From contig CBFHWU010000023.1 in assembly GCA_965659665.1 (NCBI GenBank), positions 1-22,257 of the forward strand: 22,257 bases of DNA. Direction: 5' to 3'. Position 1 is the first letter of the stretch. Each line of letters begins with the position of its first letter. Positions 5,905 through 14,779 of this stretch are shown piece by piece. Made by a program: the position numbers and the translations under genes. The stretch is from CBFHWU01 sp965659665. GTDB taxonomy: Bacteria > Bacteroidota > Bacteroidia > Flavobacteriales > Flavobacteriaceae. A model generated the notes under the pieces. That model saw nothing but the letters and a program-made list of their open reading frames with translations, did not search any database and was not told where the DNA came from.

Positions 5905-8900
5905 ATAAGTTTATTTTTTTGAAACGAATAGAGGCTCTTTTACTCAGATAGAAAGCCACGGGAACAATAATGAGGGTAAGGAATGTAGCAAAGCTGAGAC
6001 CAAAAATCACGGTCCATGCTAATGGTCCCCAAAAAATAACATTATCGCCCCCCAAATAAACTTGTGGATCTCCAGAACTAAACAACGAAAAGAAATTGAT
6101 ATTGAGCCCTATGGCTAAGGGAATCAATCCAAGAACAGTAGTAATAGCGGTCAAAATTACGGGGCGTAATCGAGCTTTACCCCCATTTATTATAGCTTCT
6201 AATATTTCCTTTTTAGGAAGCAATTCATCAGATTTAAGGTTCAATGTATCGCGTTTTCGGTCTAATAACAATTGTGTATAATCTAGCAATACGACACTAT
6301 TATTTACAACAATTCCTGCTAAAGAAATAATTCCGACCATGGTCATAATGATGACAAAAGTCATATTGAAAAATACAATTCCTAATAAAACACCAGTAAA
6401 ACTCATAAAGATTGAAAATAAAATAATCAATGGTTTACTGATCGAATTAAACTGAAAAACCAATAATATGGTGATTAACAGAAGGCCATATAACAAGGCA
6501 CTTGTTAAGAAACTCAAATTTTCCTCTTGTTCTTCGATTTCGCCTGTAAAAGTGTATTCAATTTCAGGAGGCATTTCAAAACTGTTCATTTGAAATTTAA
6601 TTTTTTCAACGATTTCTGCCGCATTATATCCTGATAAAATACCAGAATATACCGTGACTACACGAGACAAGCTTTTGTGTTTTATGGCACTAAATCCGGA
6701 AGTATTTTTAGCAGACACTAAGGAAGCAACAGGGATATCTTTAACTTTTCCAGAGGCCATATCTCGGAATGTTATTTTTTGATTTAATAAGGCGGAATAG
6801 TTATATCGGTCTTGCTCTTGAAACCGTATGTTAATGTCATAATCTTCTCCATCTTTTTTATAAATACCTGCTTTGCTTCCAAAGAGAGCTCTACGAAGTT
6901 GACTTCCTACTTGTCCAGCACTTACTCCTAATTCTCCAGCTTTCCTTCGATCTACACGAATTTGCATTCCAGGCTTACTTTTATTTACATCTACTTTAAG
7001 CTCCTCAATACCTGGGATGTTTTGATCGGTGATATAGCTTCGAATATTTTCAGCGGTTTCGATAAGTGCGGAATAATCCTCACCACTTATTTCGATATTA
7101 ACAGGATATCCAAGAGGAGGACCAGATTGATCTTTTTCGACAGAAATAAACACTCCTGGATACTTACTAAGTAAAGCTTTTTGAACTTCTTTGCGTAAAT
7201 CTTCGCTGGATAACCCTCTTCGAAATTTAAACTCTCTCATGGATGCGGTAATTTTTCCTCGGTGGGGCAAATCAGCTTCGGAGCCACTATCCGTTTCGGG
7301 GTTACCCGCACCTGCCCCCACTTGAGAAACCAATGATTCGACCATAAAATTATAGCCATCATCCATATATTTTTCATTATTAACTACTTCAATGACATCC
7401 TTTTCGATGGCAGCAGTAATTTTATTGGTTTTATCAATATCGGTTCCTTGTGGATACTCTATATACACCATAATTTGGCTTGGCTGGTTGTCTGGGAAAA
7501 ACTCCACTTTGGGTTTTGAAACACCAAATAATACAAATGAAGTGATTAACAATAAAATTGTTCCAAGGACAAACCCATAAGCCCGCCACCCTGTTAAAGC
7601 GAAGCGAAGTAAATTTTCATACTTGTTTTCGAGCCAAACTAAAAATATATTTTGAAAACGAGTTGCCCGTTTTTTGAAGAAATATTTATAGGACCAAAAG
7701 AAAAGAACAATGGTGAGGAGCAAACTCCCTAAGCCTCTTATGGTTCCTCCGAACAGAAGAATAATTAACCCAAGACTACCCAAAATTATAGTAATCTTCA
7801 GAAGCTTTCTAAAGGACATATTTCTTTCTTTTACATCCATAAATTTTGAAACCAACATGGAATTAAAAAAGAGTGCAACAAATAATGAAGATCCTAATAC
7901 AACAGATAAGGTGATAGGAAAATAAATCATAAATTGCCCCATAACTCCTGGCCACATGCCTAAAGGAACAAAAGCAGCTACTGTAGTGGCAGTGGAAACA
8001 ATAATGGGAAAGGCAACTTCACTCACTCCTTTTTTGGCAGCTTCAACTCTAGACATCCCTTCTTTTTCAATAAGTCGATATACATTTTCAACGACCACAA
8101 TACCATTGTCCACAAGCATTCCCAATCCCATAACAAGAGCAAACAAAACCATTGTGTTCATGGTATACCCCATTGCATTTAGAATCACAAAAGACATAAA
8201 CATGGACATAGGAATGGCGAAACCTACAAAAAGAGCGTTGCGAAACCCTAAGAAAAAAGTGAGCACCGTTACTACCAGAATTACTCCAAACAAAATATTA
8301 TTTACCAAATCATTAACTTGGTTCAAGGTCAAATTCGAAGTGTCATTTGAAATGATCACTTCGATATCACTTGGGATATCATTTTTGATAGCATGATTGA
8401 CGATTTCTCTAATAGATTTTGCGGCTTCAATAAGGTTTTTACCACTTCTTTTTTTGACATCTAACATGACACCTGAACGACCAAAATCTCGAGCATAGCT
8501 GGTGGGGTCTTGATCTTGAAAAACAACCGTAGCGATATCCTGAAGATAAACAGCTCCGTTTTCATTTTTGACCACAAATGAATTGATTTCTTTTGGGGTT
8601 TCTATCTCGCCTACTACACGAATATTTCTACGCTGACCGTCCGAAATAATACTTCCAGCTGAAACAGTCATATTTTCATTACTGATGGTTTGAAGAATAT
8701 CATCAAAACTTACTTTTGAAGCCATCATTTTATGAATATCAACGGCAACTTCAATTTCTTTTTCTTGAGTACCTCGAAGATCAACTTCTTTAATTTGAGG
8801 AAGTTTTTCAATACGTTTCTCCAAAACTTCTGCATAGTTTTCGAGAATGACTGTAGGATAGTCCCCTTTGAGCGTTACATTTAAAATGGGTTGTTCCTCA

Positions 8901-9358
8901 ACAAAGTTTAAATCAAAAATGCTTGGTTCAACTTTTGCATTATTAAAGATGGGCCAGTCTTCATTAGCTACTTCAGAGTCAACTTTATCTCTTACTTTTT
9001 GTTTGGCCAGATCGACGCCGATATATTCATCAAATTCTATAGTAATTAACGAGTAATCGTCCTGTGAAGAAGAAACAATATCAACAATATTACTGATGTC
9101 TTTAACAGCCTCTTCAAGGGGGTCTGTTATAAAACGTTCTATGTCTTCAGCAGTATTACCAGGATAAGGAGTACTGATATATACATTGGTTTCTGTAATT
9201 TCTGGAAAATTCTCACGTGGCATAGTGACGTAAGCTAGTATTCCCAGAAATAAAATAACCGTCATTAATACATAGATGATGGTGCTATTTTCGATGGCCC
9301 AAGTTGAGATTGGAAAGTCTTTATTGGACTTATTAGTAGGTGTTTTGGGACTGTTCAT
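5903..9358 (-). CDS. RND-family multidrug efflux pump, inner-membrane subunit (AcrB/SwrC-like)
   Basis: Proton-driven export pump, 1151 aa. The N-terminal TM1 (about 22-43), first porter half, TM2-6, second porter half (about 615-945) and TM7-12 are in the standard RND order. The proton-relay Asp is D417 in GLGMLVDNGIVVVENV. The neighbouring residue is Asn, as in SwrC-like pumps, where AcrB has a second Asp. The second half carries SLAGIVVNNSVVLLDYT (1012-1028). The protein is about 100 residues longer than AcrB. Most of the excess lies at 510-590, between TM6 and TM7, where two added hydrophobic segments (about 519-540 and 542-562) precede the amphipathic stretch. Its start overlaps the fusion-protein gene by 4 nt (ATGA). 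It is last in the tetR-tolC-MFP-RND operon. Substrates (drugs, lipids or metals) cannot be read from the sequence. Confidence 0.95.
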   Translation of the reverse strand: MNSPKTPTNKSNKDFPISTWAIENSTIIYVLMTVILFLGILAYVTMPRENFPEITETNVYISTPYPGNTAEDIERFITDPLEEAVKDISNIVDIVSSSQDDYSLITIEFDEYIGVDLAKQKVRDKVDSEVANEDWPIFNNAKVEPSIFDLNFVEEQPILNVTLKGDYPTVILENYAEVLEKRIEKLPQIKEVDLRGTQEKEIEVAVDIHKMMASKVSFDDILQTISNENMTVSAGSIISDGQRRNIRVVGEIETPKEINSFVVKNENGAVYLQDIATVVFQDQDPTSYARDFGRSGVMLDVKKRSGKNLIEAAKSIREIVNHAIKNDIPSDIEVIISNDTSNLTLNQVNDLVNNILFGVILVVTVLTFFLGFRNALFVGFAIPMSMFMSFVILNAMGYTMNTMVLFALVMGLGMLVDNGIVVVENVYRLIEKEGMSRVEAAKKGVSEVAFPIIVSTATTVAAFVPLGMWPGVMGQFMIYFPITLSVVLGSSLFVALFFNSMLVSKFMDVKERNMSFRKLLKITIILGSLGLIILLFGGTIRGLGSLLLTIVLFFWSYKYFFKKRATRFQNIFLVWLENKYENLLRFALTGWRAYGFVLGTILLLITSFVLFGVSKPKVEFFPDNQPSQIMVYIEYPQGTDIDKTNKITAAIEKDVIEVVNNEKYMDDGYNFMVESLVSQVGAGAGNPETDSGSEADLPHRGKITASMREFKFRRGLSSEDLRKEVQKALLSKYPGVFISVEKDQSGPPLGYPVNIEISGEDYSALIETAENIRSYITDQNIPGIEELKVDVNKSKPGMQIRVDRRKAGELGVSAGQVGSQLRRALFGSKAGIYKKDGEDYDINIRFQEQDRYNYSALLNQKITFRDMASGKVKDIPVASLVSAKNTSGFSAIKHKSLSRVVTVYSGILSGYNAAEIVEKIKFQMNSFEMPPEIEYTFTGEIEEQEENLSFLTSALLYGLLLITILLVFQFNSISKPLIILFSIFMSFTGVLLGIVFFNMTFVIIMTMVGIISLAGIVVNNSVVLLDYTQLLLDRKRDTLNLKSDELLPKKEILEAIINGGKARLRPVILTAITTVLGLIPLAIGLNINFFSLFSSGDPQVYLGGDNVIFWGPLAWTVIFGLSFATFLTLIIVPVAFYLSKRASIRFKKINL

Positions 9359-10509
9359 AAGGCAGAAATAATTTCAACAGATTCATTTTCTTTCACAGAA
9401 CGAGCTCCTTCATCAATAATTTTATCGCCAACGTTTAAACCTGATAAAATTTCAATGATTGATCCTTGAGAAAGACCTGTTTCAACAATCACTTTTTGCG
9501 CTTTCCCTTGTGGATCAATTACATATACAAACTGATCTCCAATAGCATTTTCAGAAATGATACTTAAAGGAATCACAATTGCTTCGGGGTTTACATAGTC
9601 ATAAATATGGAGTATGGATATAAGATTGGGAACCAAATTATTTATTTTTTGTGTTCCAACATTGATACGAAAGGTTCTGTTTTCAACATTGATGGAGCTT
9701 GACCTATACACAACATTACTTTTAAATGCAGCATCTATCACAGGGATATCTACCATTACTTCTGTTCCTTTGTTGATATTATTCAAATAAGATTCAGGGA
9801 CATCCGCTTCCACATACATTTTCTTGGTTCCGATAATACGTAACATTTTAGATTGACCCGCGGCCAAAAAATTTCCTATATCAACGTATAGATCATCAAT
9901 TAAACCAGAGAAGGGAGCACGAACTTCTGTTTTAGCTAATTGATCCTTGGCTTGATTTAAGGCATTTTTTCGGCTTTCATAATTGGCTTTAGCTTCCAAG
10001 TATTGAATTTCTGATCCTATTTTCTGATCCCAAAGTCTTTTTTGGCGTTCAAAAAGGGTTTGAGCTAAATTCAATTGGGTTTTTAGTTGATGAATATTTT
10101 CAGCTAATCCACCGTCATCAATGGTAAGTAATAAATCTCCTTTTTTAACTTTATCCCCTTGATCGATGTGGACGGATTTAACCGTACCATTAAACTCGGC
10201 AAATAAATTAATGTTTTGGTCGGTTTTTACCACTCCTTGAATCAATACTAAATGTTTAAACTCTTGGGGAGTGATCTCCAAAACAGTAACTAATTTCTTT
10301 TTCTTTGTCTTATTGGTTTTACTAATAGCGTTAGATATTAGATCTAGCTTTTTACTTAAAACATCCATTTCTGACATGATTTCTGTTCGTTTATTTTCTA
10401 GCTCATTGAGGGATCCACTCTCAATGAGCGCATCTATATCGTTCGAATGATCTTTACCGCAGGAAGAAACTAAAAACAGAAATGTTAAGATAAATATTTG
10501 TACTTTCAT
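9355..10509 (-). CDS. RND efflux membrane-fusion lipoprotein (HlyD/AcrA family)
   Basis: Periplasmic adaptor that links the RND pump to its outer-membrane channel; 384 aa. It begins with a lipoprotein signal (LFLVSSC, lipidated Cys17), so it should be anchored to the inner membrane. An additional N-terminal heptad region (about 32-64) precedes the usual plan. The lipoyl half-motif (100-130, VKSVHIDQGDKVKKGDLLL) comes next, followed by the alpha-hairpin (about 135-195) and the second lipoyl half (RAPFSGLIDDLYVDIGNFL, 197-215). Beta-barrel and membrane-proximal domains complete it. It shares one base with the tolC-like gene upstream (TAATG) and four with the pump downstream, so the three products are translated in step. 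Confidence 0.94.
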   Translation of the reverse strand: MKVQIFILTFLFLVSSCGKDHSNDIDALIESGSLNELENKRTEIMSEMDVLSKKLDLISNAISKTNKTKKKKLVTVLEITPQEFKHLVLIQGVVKTDQNINLFAEFNGTVKSVHIDQGDKVKKGDLLLTIDDGGLAENIHQLKTQLNLAQTLFERQKRLWDQKIGSEIQYLEAKANYESRKNALNQAKDQLAKTEVRAPFSGLIDDLYVDIGNFLAAGQSKMLRIIGTKKMYVEADVPESYLNNINKGTEVMVDIPVIDAAFKSNVVYRSSSINVENRTFRINVGTQKINNLVPNLISILHIYDYVNPEAIVIPLSIISENAIGDQFVYVIDPQGKAQKVIVETGLSQGSIIEILSGLNVGDKIIDEGARSVKENESVEIISAL

Positions 10510-11864
10510 TATTTTGTATTTTGGGGTGAGGGTTGTAATATGAGTTGTAATTCTGTTTGAGTCATGATTAGTTTTTGCATGGCGTCTAAATGATCATTTT
10601 GAGCACTATATAATTGAGCTTGTGCCTGGCGAAGTTCAAAACTGCTTGCGAGACCTTCTTTAAATTTAACTTGATTTTTTTGTTCTATCCTTTCAGCCAA
10701 ATTCAAATTATTTATGGCTGTTTTGAGATCTTCAAGTGCAAAGGAATAATCATTGCGTAAGTTGTGTAAATCAAGAAAAAGTTCTTGTTCTTTGAGTTCT
10801 AAATTAGTCATGGATTTTTCTAATTCAATTTTCGCTTTTTGGGTTGTAGCATGTCTTCCAAATGAGCTAAAAATAGGAATGTCTAATGACAGTCCGATGG
10901 TTGAACGACCAAACCAGTGTTGTTTACGATCCAAAAAATCAAAAGATTCTCCATATCCGTCATACCCTGCACTAGCAAAGGCCGCCAGTTTTGGTAATGC
11001 GGCAGATTTGGCCAGTTTTAATAACAACTCTTGCGAATACTGACTATTTAATGCGATCATGTAATCTATATTATCAGTGATGCTTAATTCTTGTTCTAAT
11101 AACATATTCTCAGATTGAAGGGCCAAACCAAGTAAAGAATCTGATAATTCATATGAAGCACCAATGTCATCTCCCAACATAAGGTTTAACATTTCAAGCG
11201 TAACTTTAACCATTCTTTTAGCATAGTTTAGCTGGCTTTCTAAAGACGATAAAGTTATTTGAAGTTGTAACATGTTTTCTTCTTCGATAAGACCATTTTC
11301 GTATACTTTTTTTGTCTCCCACACATTTTTGGAAACGGTATTCACATTTTTTTGAAGGATATGTACTTGATCTTGAGCCGTTAATGCGTTAAGGTAGGCT
11401 TGTGTGGTTAATCGAGTAATTTCTTGATCGGTTTTTACTTTTAGTTGTTGACTAATTGCTAAGTATACTTTAGAGGCTTGTACGCCAACAATATAAGAAC
11501 CATCAAAAATTAATTGTTCCACTTTAACTTGTGCATTGATACTTTGTTTAGTTCCAAAAGTTAATTCAGTAAAGGGCTCAGGATCACCCATGGAATCAGA
11601 ATCACGTCCAATAAGATCTGTAGGAACTAGTGATACAGGAAGTTTTAAGGCTCTAGAATATCCAGCGCTAACTGAAATTTGAGGCAATCCTGTAGCGATA
11701 GTCGACCATTGTTCTTTATAAGCAATTTGAATATCTCGATCAGCATTAATTACATTTCGATTGTGTTTAAGCGCGTGTGTGATGGCTTGGTCTAAGCTTA
11801 ACATTTTAGGCTGAGCTAATGAGGTATAACATATTAGCACTATAAAAATAAAAAATTTATTCAT
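10509..11864 (-). CDS. TolC-family outer-membrane efflux channel
   Basis: 451-aa outer-membrane factor of the tripartite efflux system. A signal peptide (residues 1-17, ending SLAQ) is followed by 'MLSLDQAITHALKHNRNV', the usual first helix of OEP repeats. Two halves of long amphipathic helices follow (about 145-235 and 340-445), each with beta segments that would form the trimeric barrel (SVSAGYSRALKL; 'STIGLSLDIPIFSSFGR'). 'VKFKEGLASSFELRQAQAQLYSAQNDHLDA' near the end is highly typical. There is no lipobox, unlike the OprM branch. The first 8 nt overlap the tetR end, indicating one transcript from the tetR promoter. Confidence 0.93.
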   Translation of the reverse strand: MNKFFIFIVLICYTSLAQPKMLSLDQAITHALKHNRNVINADRDIQIAYKEQWSTIATGLPQISVSAGYSRALKLPVSLVPTDLIGRDSDSMGDPEPFTELTFGTKQSINAQVKVEQLIFDGSYIVGVQASKVYLAISQQLKVKTDQEITRLTTQAYLNALTAQDQVHILQKNVNTVSKNVWETKKVYENGLIEEENMLQLQITLSSLESQLNYAKRMVKVTLEMLNLMLGDDIGASYELSDSLLGLALQSENMLLEQELSITDNIDYMIALNSQYSQELLLKLAKSAALPKLAAFASAGYDGYGESFDFLDRKQHWFGRSTIGLSLDIPIFSSFGRHATTQKAKIELEKSMTNLELKEQELFLDLHNLRNDYSFALEDLKTAINNLNLAERIEQKNQVKFKEGLASSFELRQAQAQLYSAQNDHLDAMQKLIMTQTELQLILQPSPQNTK

Positions 11865-12459
11865 TGTTAGAGGTTAAGAATTTGTTGAGATAATTTAGAC
11901 CATAGGGGGTTACAATAGCTCGAAAGTGATATTCTAGGTATTTTTCCATGGTTACTTTAGGTTGAAATATTTCAGGGGGAAATATTTCAATATTTTTTAT
12001 ACCTGACATTCCATTGAAATACATTCGAGCAATAAATTCTACATTCATATCCGAGCGAAAAAGCTTCATTTCCGTTCCTCGCTGCAAACTTTTTTTAACA
12101 CTATTAATCATAAATGAAAATTGTTTTTTTTGTAATTCATGATGAATTTCAGGGTAGTATTTTTGAAGTTGATATTGTGGAAACACTTGTTCATTTTTCA
12201 ATCGCTTAATCACAAAAAGCTTGACTTCGTATAATTCTTCAATAGGGTTAATGGAGGATTTTCGAATTCGTTCAACTTCTGAAGTGATTTCATCAAATAA
12301 ATGAAATACACAAGATTTGATTAAGGATGATTTGTTATCGAAATGAATATAAATTGTTTTTTTGGAAATTCCCATCTTACGGGCAATATCATCCATCGTG
12401 ACACTTTTAAAACCAAGTGTCAAAAATAAATCTGTTGCAGATTGGATAATGGGGCTCAT
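11857..12459 (-). CDS. TetR/AcrR-family transcriptional repressor of the efflux operon
   Basis: A 200-aa one-component repressor. The N-terminal helix-turn-helix is clear: FKSVTMDDIARKMGISKKTIYIHF (17-40), followed by the 'DNKSSLI' turn. The C-terminal two-thirds (45-200) form the helical ligand-binding and dimer domain, which has no recognisable specificity. It is the first gene of the four-gene efflux operon and overlaps the tolC-like gene by 8 nt. A perfect inverted repeat covers its own promoter (see 12476-12517), so self-repression relieved by a pump substrate is the natural reading. The ATG at 12459 leaves only a few residues before the first helix, which is short but workable. It lies 16 nt from the -7 box. 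Confidence 0.93.
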   Translation of the reverse strand: MSPIIQSATDLFLTLGFKSVTMDDIARKMGISKKTIYIHFDNKSSLIKSCVFHLFDEITSEVERIRKSSINPIEELYEVKLFVIKRLKNEQVFPQYQLQKYYPEIHHELQKKQFSFMINSVKKSLQRGTEMKLFRSDMNVEFIARMYFNGMSGIKNIEIFPPEIFQPKVTMEKYLEYHFRAIVTPYGLNYLNKFLTSNNE

Positions 12460-12475
12460 TAATTTAATTCTTAGA

Positions 12476-12517
12476 CAAATATAGGAATGGAAACTTAAAA
12501 AACAAAAAAAGTTTCCA
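12476..12517 (-). promoter_or_regulatory. tetR efflux-operon promoter with overlapping palindromic operator
   Basis: On the minus strand the -33 TTG (12505-12503) and the -7 TATATTTG (12483-12476) are separated by exactly 19 nt, a full match to the Bacteroidota promoter consensus. The perfect inverted repeat TGGAAACTT (12488-12496), 12 nt, AAGTTTCCA (12509-12517) brackets the -33 box: one arm lies upstream of it and the other in the -33/-7 spacer. A dimer bound here would block polymerase. The binding protein is inferred to be the adjacent TetR. Confidence 0.75.
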
Positions 12518-12579
12518 GGGTTTTACAATATAACATTTACGATCCTTTCCAAATAATGTATTTTTACAAAAAAAATTCT

Positions 12580-13554
12580 ATGGATTCTTTGCGTCCGTTA
12601 TTGACCCTATTAAACAATCATCTTAAGCAAGTCAATGAACAACCTCAACCCCAAAATTTGTATGTGCCTATTGATTATTTATTGGGTTTAGGTGGAAAAC
12701 GATTACGTCCTGTTTTAACTTTACTTGCAGCTCAAGTTTATGGAAAGCAGGTGGAATCTGCTTTACCTGCTGCATTAGCAGTTGAATTGTTTCATAATTT
12801 TTCTTTGATGCACGACGACATTATGGATGATGCCTATCTGCGTCGCGGTCAAGCGACTGTTCATCAGAAGTGGAATCTTAATACCGCTATCTTATCGGGA
12901 GATGCCATGCTCATTTTAGCGTATCAAAAAATGGAAGTCTATTCGGGAAAACTATTTAAAGATTTAACCCAACTTTTTAGTAAAACTGCTCGTGAGGTAT
13001 GTGAAGGCCAACAAATGGACATGGATTTTGAATCAAGATCAGATGTCACTCTTGAAGAATACCTAGAAATGATTCGTCTAAAAACAGCTGTTTTAGTAGG
13101 CTGTGCTTTACAAATGGGAGCATTGGTTGCAGGAGCTTCCAATAAAGATGAACAAGCTTTATACCAGTTTGGAGTACATTTGGGGATTGCCTTTCAGTTA
13201 CAAGACGACTATTTGGACACTTTTGGAGACGCCGCTAGTTTCGGAAAACAAATAGGAGGAGATATTATAGAAAATAAAAAAACGGTCTTGTATCATTATT
13301 GTAAAGCGCAAGCCTCGATTGAGCAACAACAAAGTTTACATCAATGGATGCAGCTTCAACCACAAGATCCTTCAGAAAAAATCAGAGCCGTTAAACAACT
13401 TTTTTCAGTAACACAAGCGGATCAACATACCTTAAATCAAGTAAAGTTCTACACGCAACAAGCTTTTGAACAATTAGAATCAACAGATTTGCCTTCCGCT
13501 GCAAAATCAGTTTTTATAAATTTTGGCACTTGGCTTATGCATCGAAGTACATAA
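12580..13554 (+). CDS. Short-chain polyprenyl (probably geranylgeranyl) diphosphate synthase
   Basis: Trans-prenyltransferase that condenses isopentenyl diphosphate units onto allylic diphosphates; 324 aa from the ATG at 12580. The upstream ATG at 12556 adds YFYKKNS-type residues unlike the family and is rejected. Both Mg-binding aspartate motifs are present: the first, DDIMD (79-83), lacks the two-residue insertion of bacterial FPP synthases, and the second is DDYLD (209-213). 'GGKRLRP' (38-44) binds IPP. The residue five places before the first motif is Phe74, which in type I (archaeal) GGPP synthases limits chain length to C20. I infer GGPP for carotenoids, but a longer chain for menaquinone cannot be excluded. 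The next gene starts 10 nt later. crtY lies about 1.2 kb downstream, convergent. Confidence 0.9.
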   Translation: MDSLRPLLTLLNNHLKQVNEQPQPQNLYVPIDYLLGLGGKRLRPVLTLLAAQVYGKQVESALPAALAVELFHNFSLMHDDIMDDAYLRRGQATVHQKWNLNTAILSGDAMLILAYQKMEVYSGKLFKDLTQLFSKTAREVCEGQQMDMDFESRSDVTLEEYLEMIRLKTAVLVGCALQMGALVAGASNKDEQALYQFGVHLGIAFQLQDDYLDTFGDAASFGKQIGGDIIENKKTVLYHYCKAQASIEQQQSLHQWMQLQPQDPSEKIRAVKQLFSVTQADQHTLNQVKFYTQQAFEQLESTDLPSAAKSVFINFGTWLMHRST

Positions 13555-13564
13555 TAATTAAAAA

Positions 13565-14779
13565 ATGAAAATTGGGGTTGTAGGAGGAGGAGCGGCAGGA
13601 TTTTTTACTGCAATTGCAGCAAAAAACAATCACCCTTCGGCTCAAGTGGTGTTGTTTGAAAAAACGCATAACCCTTTAGCCAAAGTTAAAATTTCTGGTG
13701 GAGGCCGATGTAATGTAACCCATGATTGTAGCTCTATAAAAGAGTTGTGTGAAGCTTATCCAAGAGGAGGCCGGAAACTAAAAAAAGCCTTCCAAAAATT
13801 TGATAACAATGATACTTGGAGTTGGTTTGAAAGCAGAAATATTCCATTAAAAACAGAACCCGACGGAAGAGTTTTTCCTCAATCTAATAAGTCGCAGAGC
13901 ATCGTGGATGGTCTAATAAACGAGGCTAAACGACTTGGAATTTGTATCAACTTGGGGATGGGTGTGAAAGCAATAAAATACCATTCCACTAAATTTGAAC
14001 TTGAATTTTTAAAAAAGGACAGTTCATCTCAATTTTTTGACCAATTAATTATTGCAACTGGTGGGGGATCTAAACTTCAGCATTTTGAAGAGATTACTCG
14101 ATTGGGTCATAGTATTATTCCTCCCGTACCTTCATTATTTACTTTTAATATGCCTGATGAAACAATTACTGAACTTATGGGAGTAAGCGTCAGTCATGTG
14201 TTGACTGGTATTGAAGGTACAAAATTAAAATCATCAGGACCTCTATTGGTTACGCATTGGGGGATGAGTGGTCCTGCAATTTTAAAATTATCCTCCATAG
14301 GCGCGCGTTCCCTTAGTGAAATGAATTATCAATATAAAGTACATATCAATTGGATTGCCACTACCCAAACAGAAGCTATTCTACAAAAAATCCATACGAT
14401 CATACAAACCAATCCGCAACGTTATGTTACTCATCACAAACCAGTGCATATTCCTCAACGTTTATGGCTTTATTTATTAACTAGATGTGCAATACCTCAT
14501 CAGCGAAAATGGAATGAATTAGGAAAAAAAAATATAAATAAACTCCTTAATATACTTATTCACGATGTGTATCATGTGAAGGGGAAAACTACTTTTAAAG
14601 AAGAATTTGTAACATGCGGAGGAGTTGACTTGGACGAAATTGACTTAAATACGATGCAAAGTAAACTTGTCCCTAATCTATATTTTGCAGGAGAAGTGAT
14701 GGATATTGATGCTATTACAGGCGGTTATAACTTTCAGGCGGCTTGGACAACTGGGTTTATAGCAGGGAAATTAAGTTAA
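13565..14779 (+). CDS. BaiN/YhiN-type NAD(P)/FAD-dependent oxidoreductase (HI0933-like)
   Basis: 404-aa flavoprotein. The N-terminal dinucleotide-binding loop is GVVGGGAAGFFTAIAA (4-19). The family signature KISGGGRCNVTH (43-54) and the C-terminal FAGEVMDIDAITGGYNFQ with AAWTTG (near 378-400) mark the HI0933 group. 'FVTCGGVDLDEID' (about 352-364) is also typical. Members are common and mostly uncharacterised; names such as 'aminoacetone oxidase' and 'BaiN' have been transferred loosely, so no symbol is given. It is cytoplasmic and co-transcribed with the polyprenyl synthase (10-nt gap), though I see no biochemical link. Its last 4 nt overlap the end of the convergent crtY. Confidence 0.9.
   Translation: MKIGVVGGGAAGFFTAIAAKNNHPSAQVVLFEKTHNPLAKVKISGGGRCNVTHDCSSIKELCEAYPRGGRKLKKAFQKFDNNDTWSWFESRNIPLKTEPDGRVFPQSNKSQSIVDGLINEAKRLGICINLGMGVKAIKYHSTKFELEFLKKDSSSQFFDQLIIATGGGSKLQHFEEITRLGHSIIPPVPSLFTFNMPDETITELMGVSVSHVLTGIEGTKLKSSGPLLVTHWGMSGPAILKLSSIGARSLSEMNYQYKVHINWIATTQTEAILQKIHTIIQTNPQRYVTHHKPVHIPQRLWLYLLTRCAIPHQRKWNELGKKNINKLLNILIHDVYHVKGKTTFKEEFVTCGGVDLDEIDLNTMQSKLVPNLYFAGEVMDIDAITGGYNFQAAWTTGFIAGKLS

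Noticed and set aside
7956..8396. A 146-codon open frame on the plus strand inside the RND pump gene
   Set aside because: It lies antisense to a clearly conserved pump segment containing the TM4 proton-relay motif; its product is low-complexity Ser/Thr/Ile with no domain. It is a shadow of the real gene.
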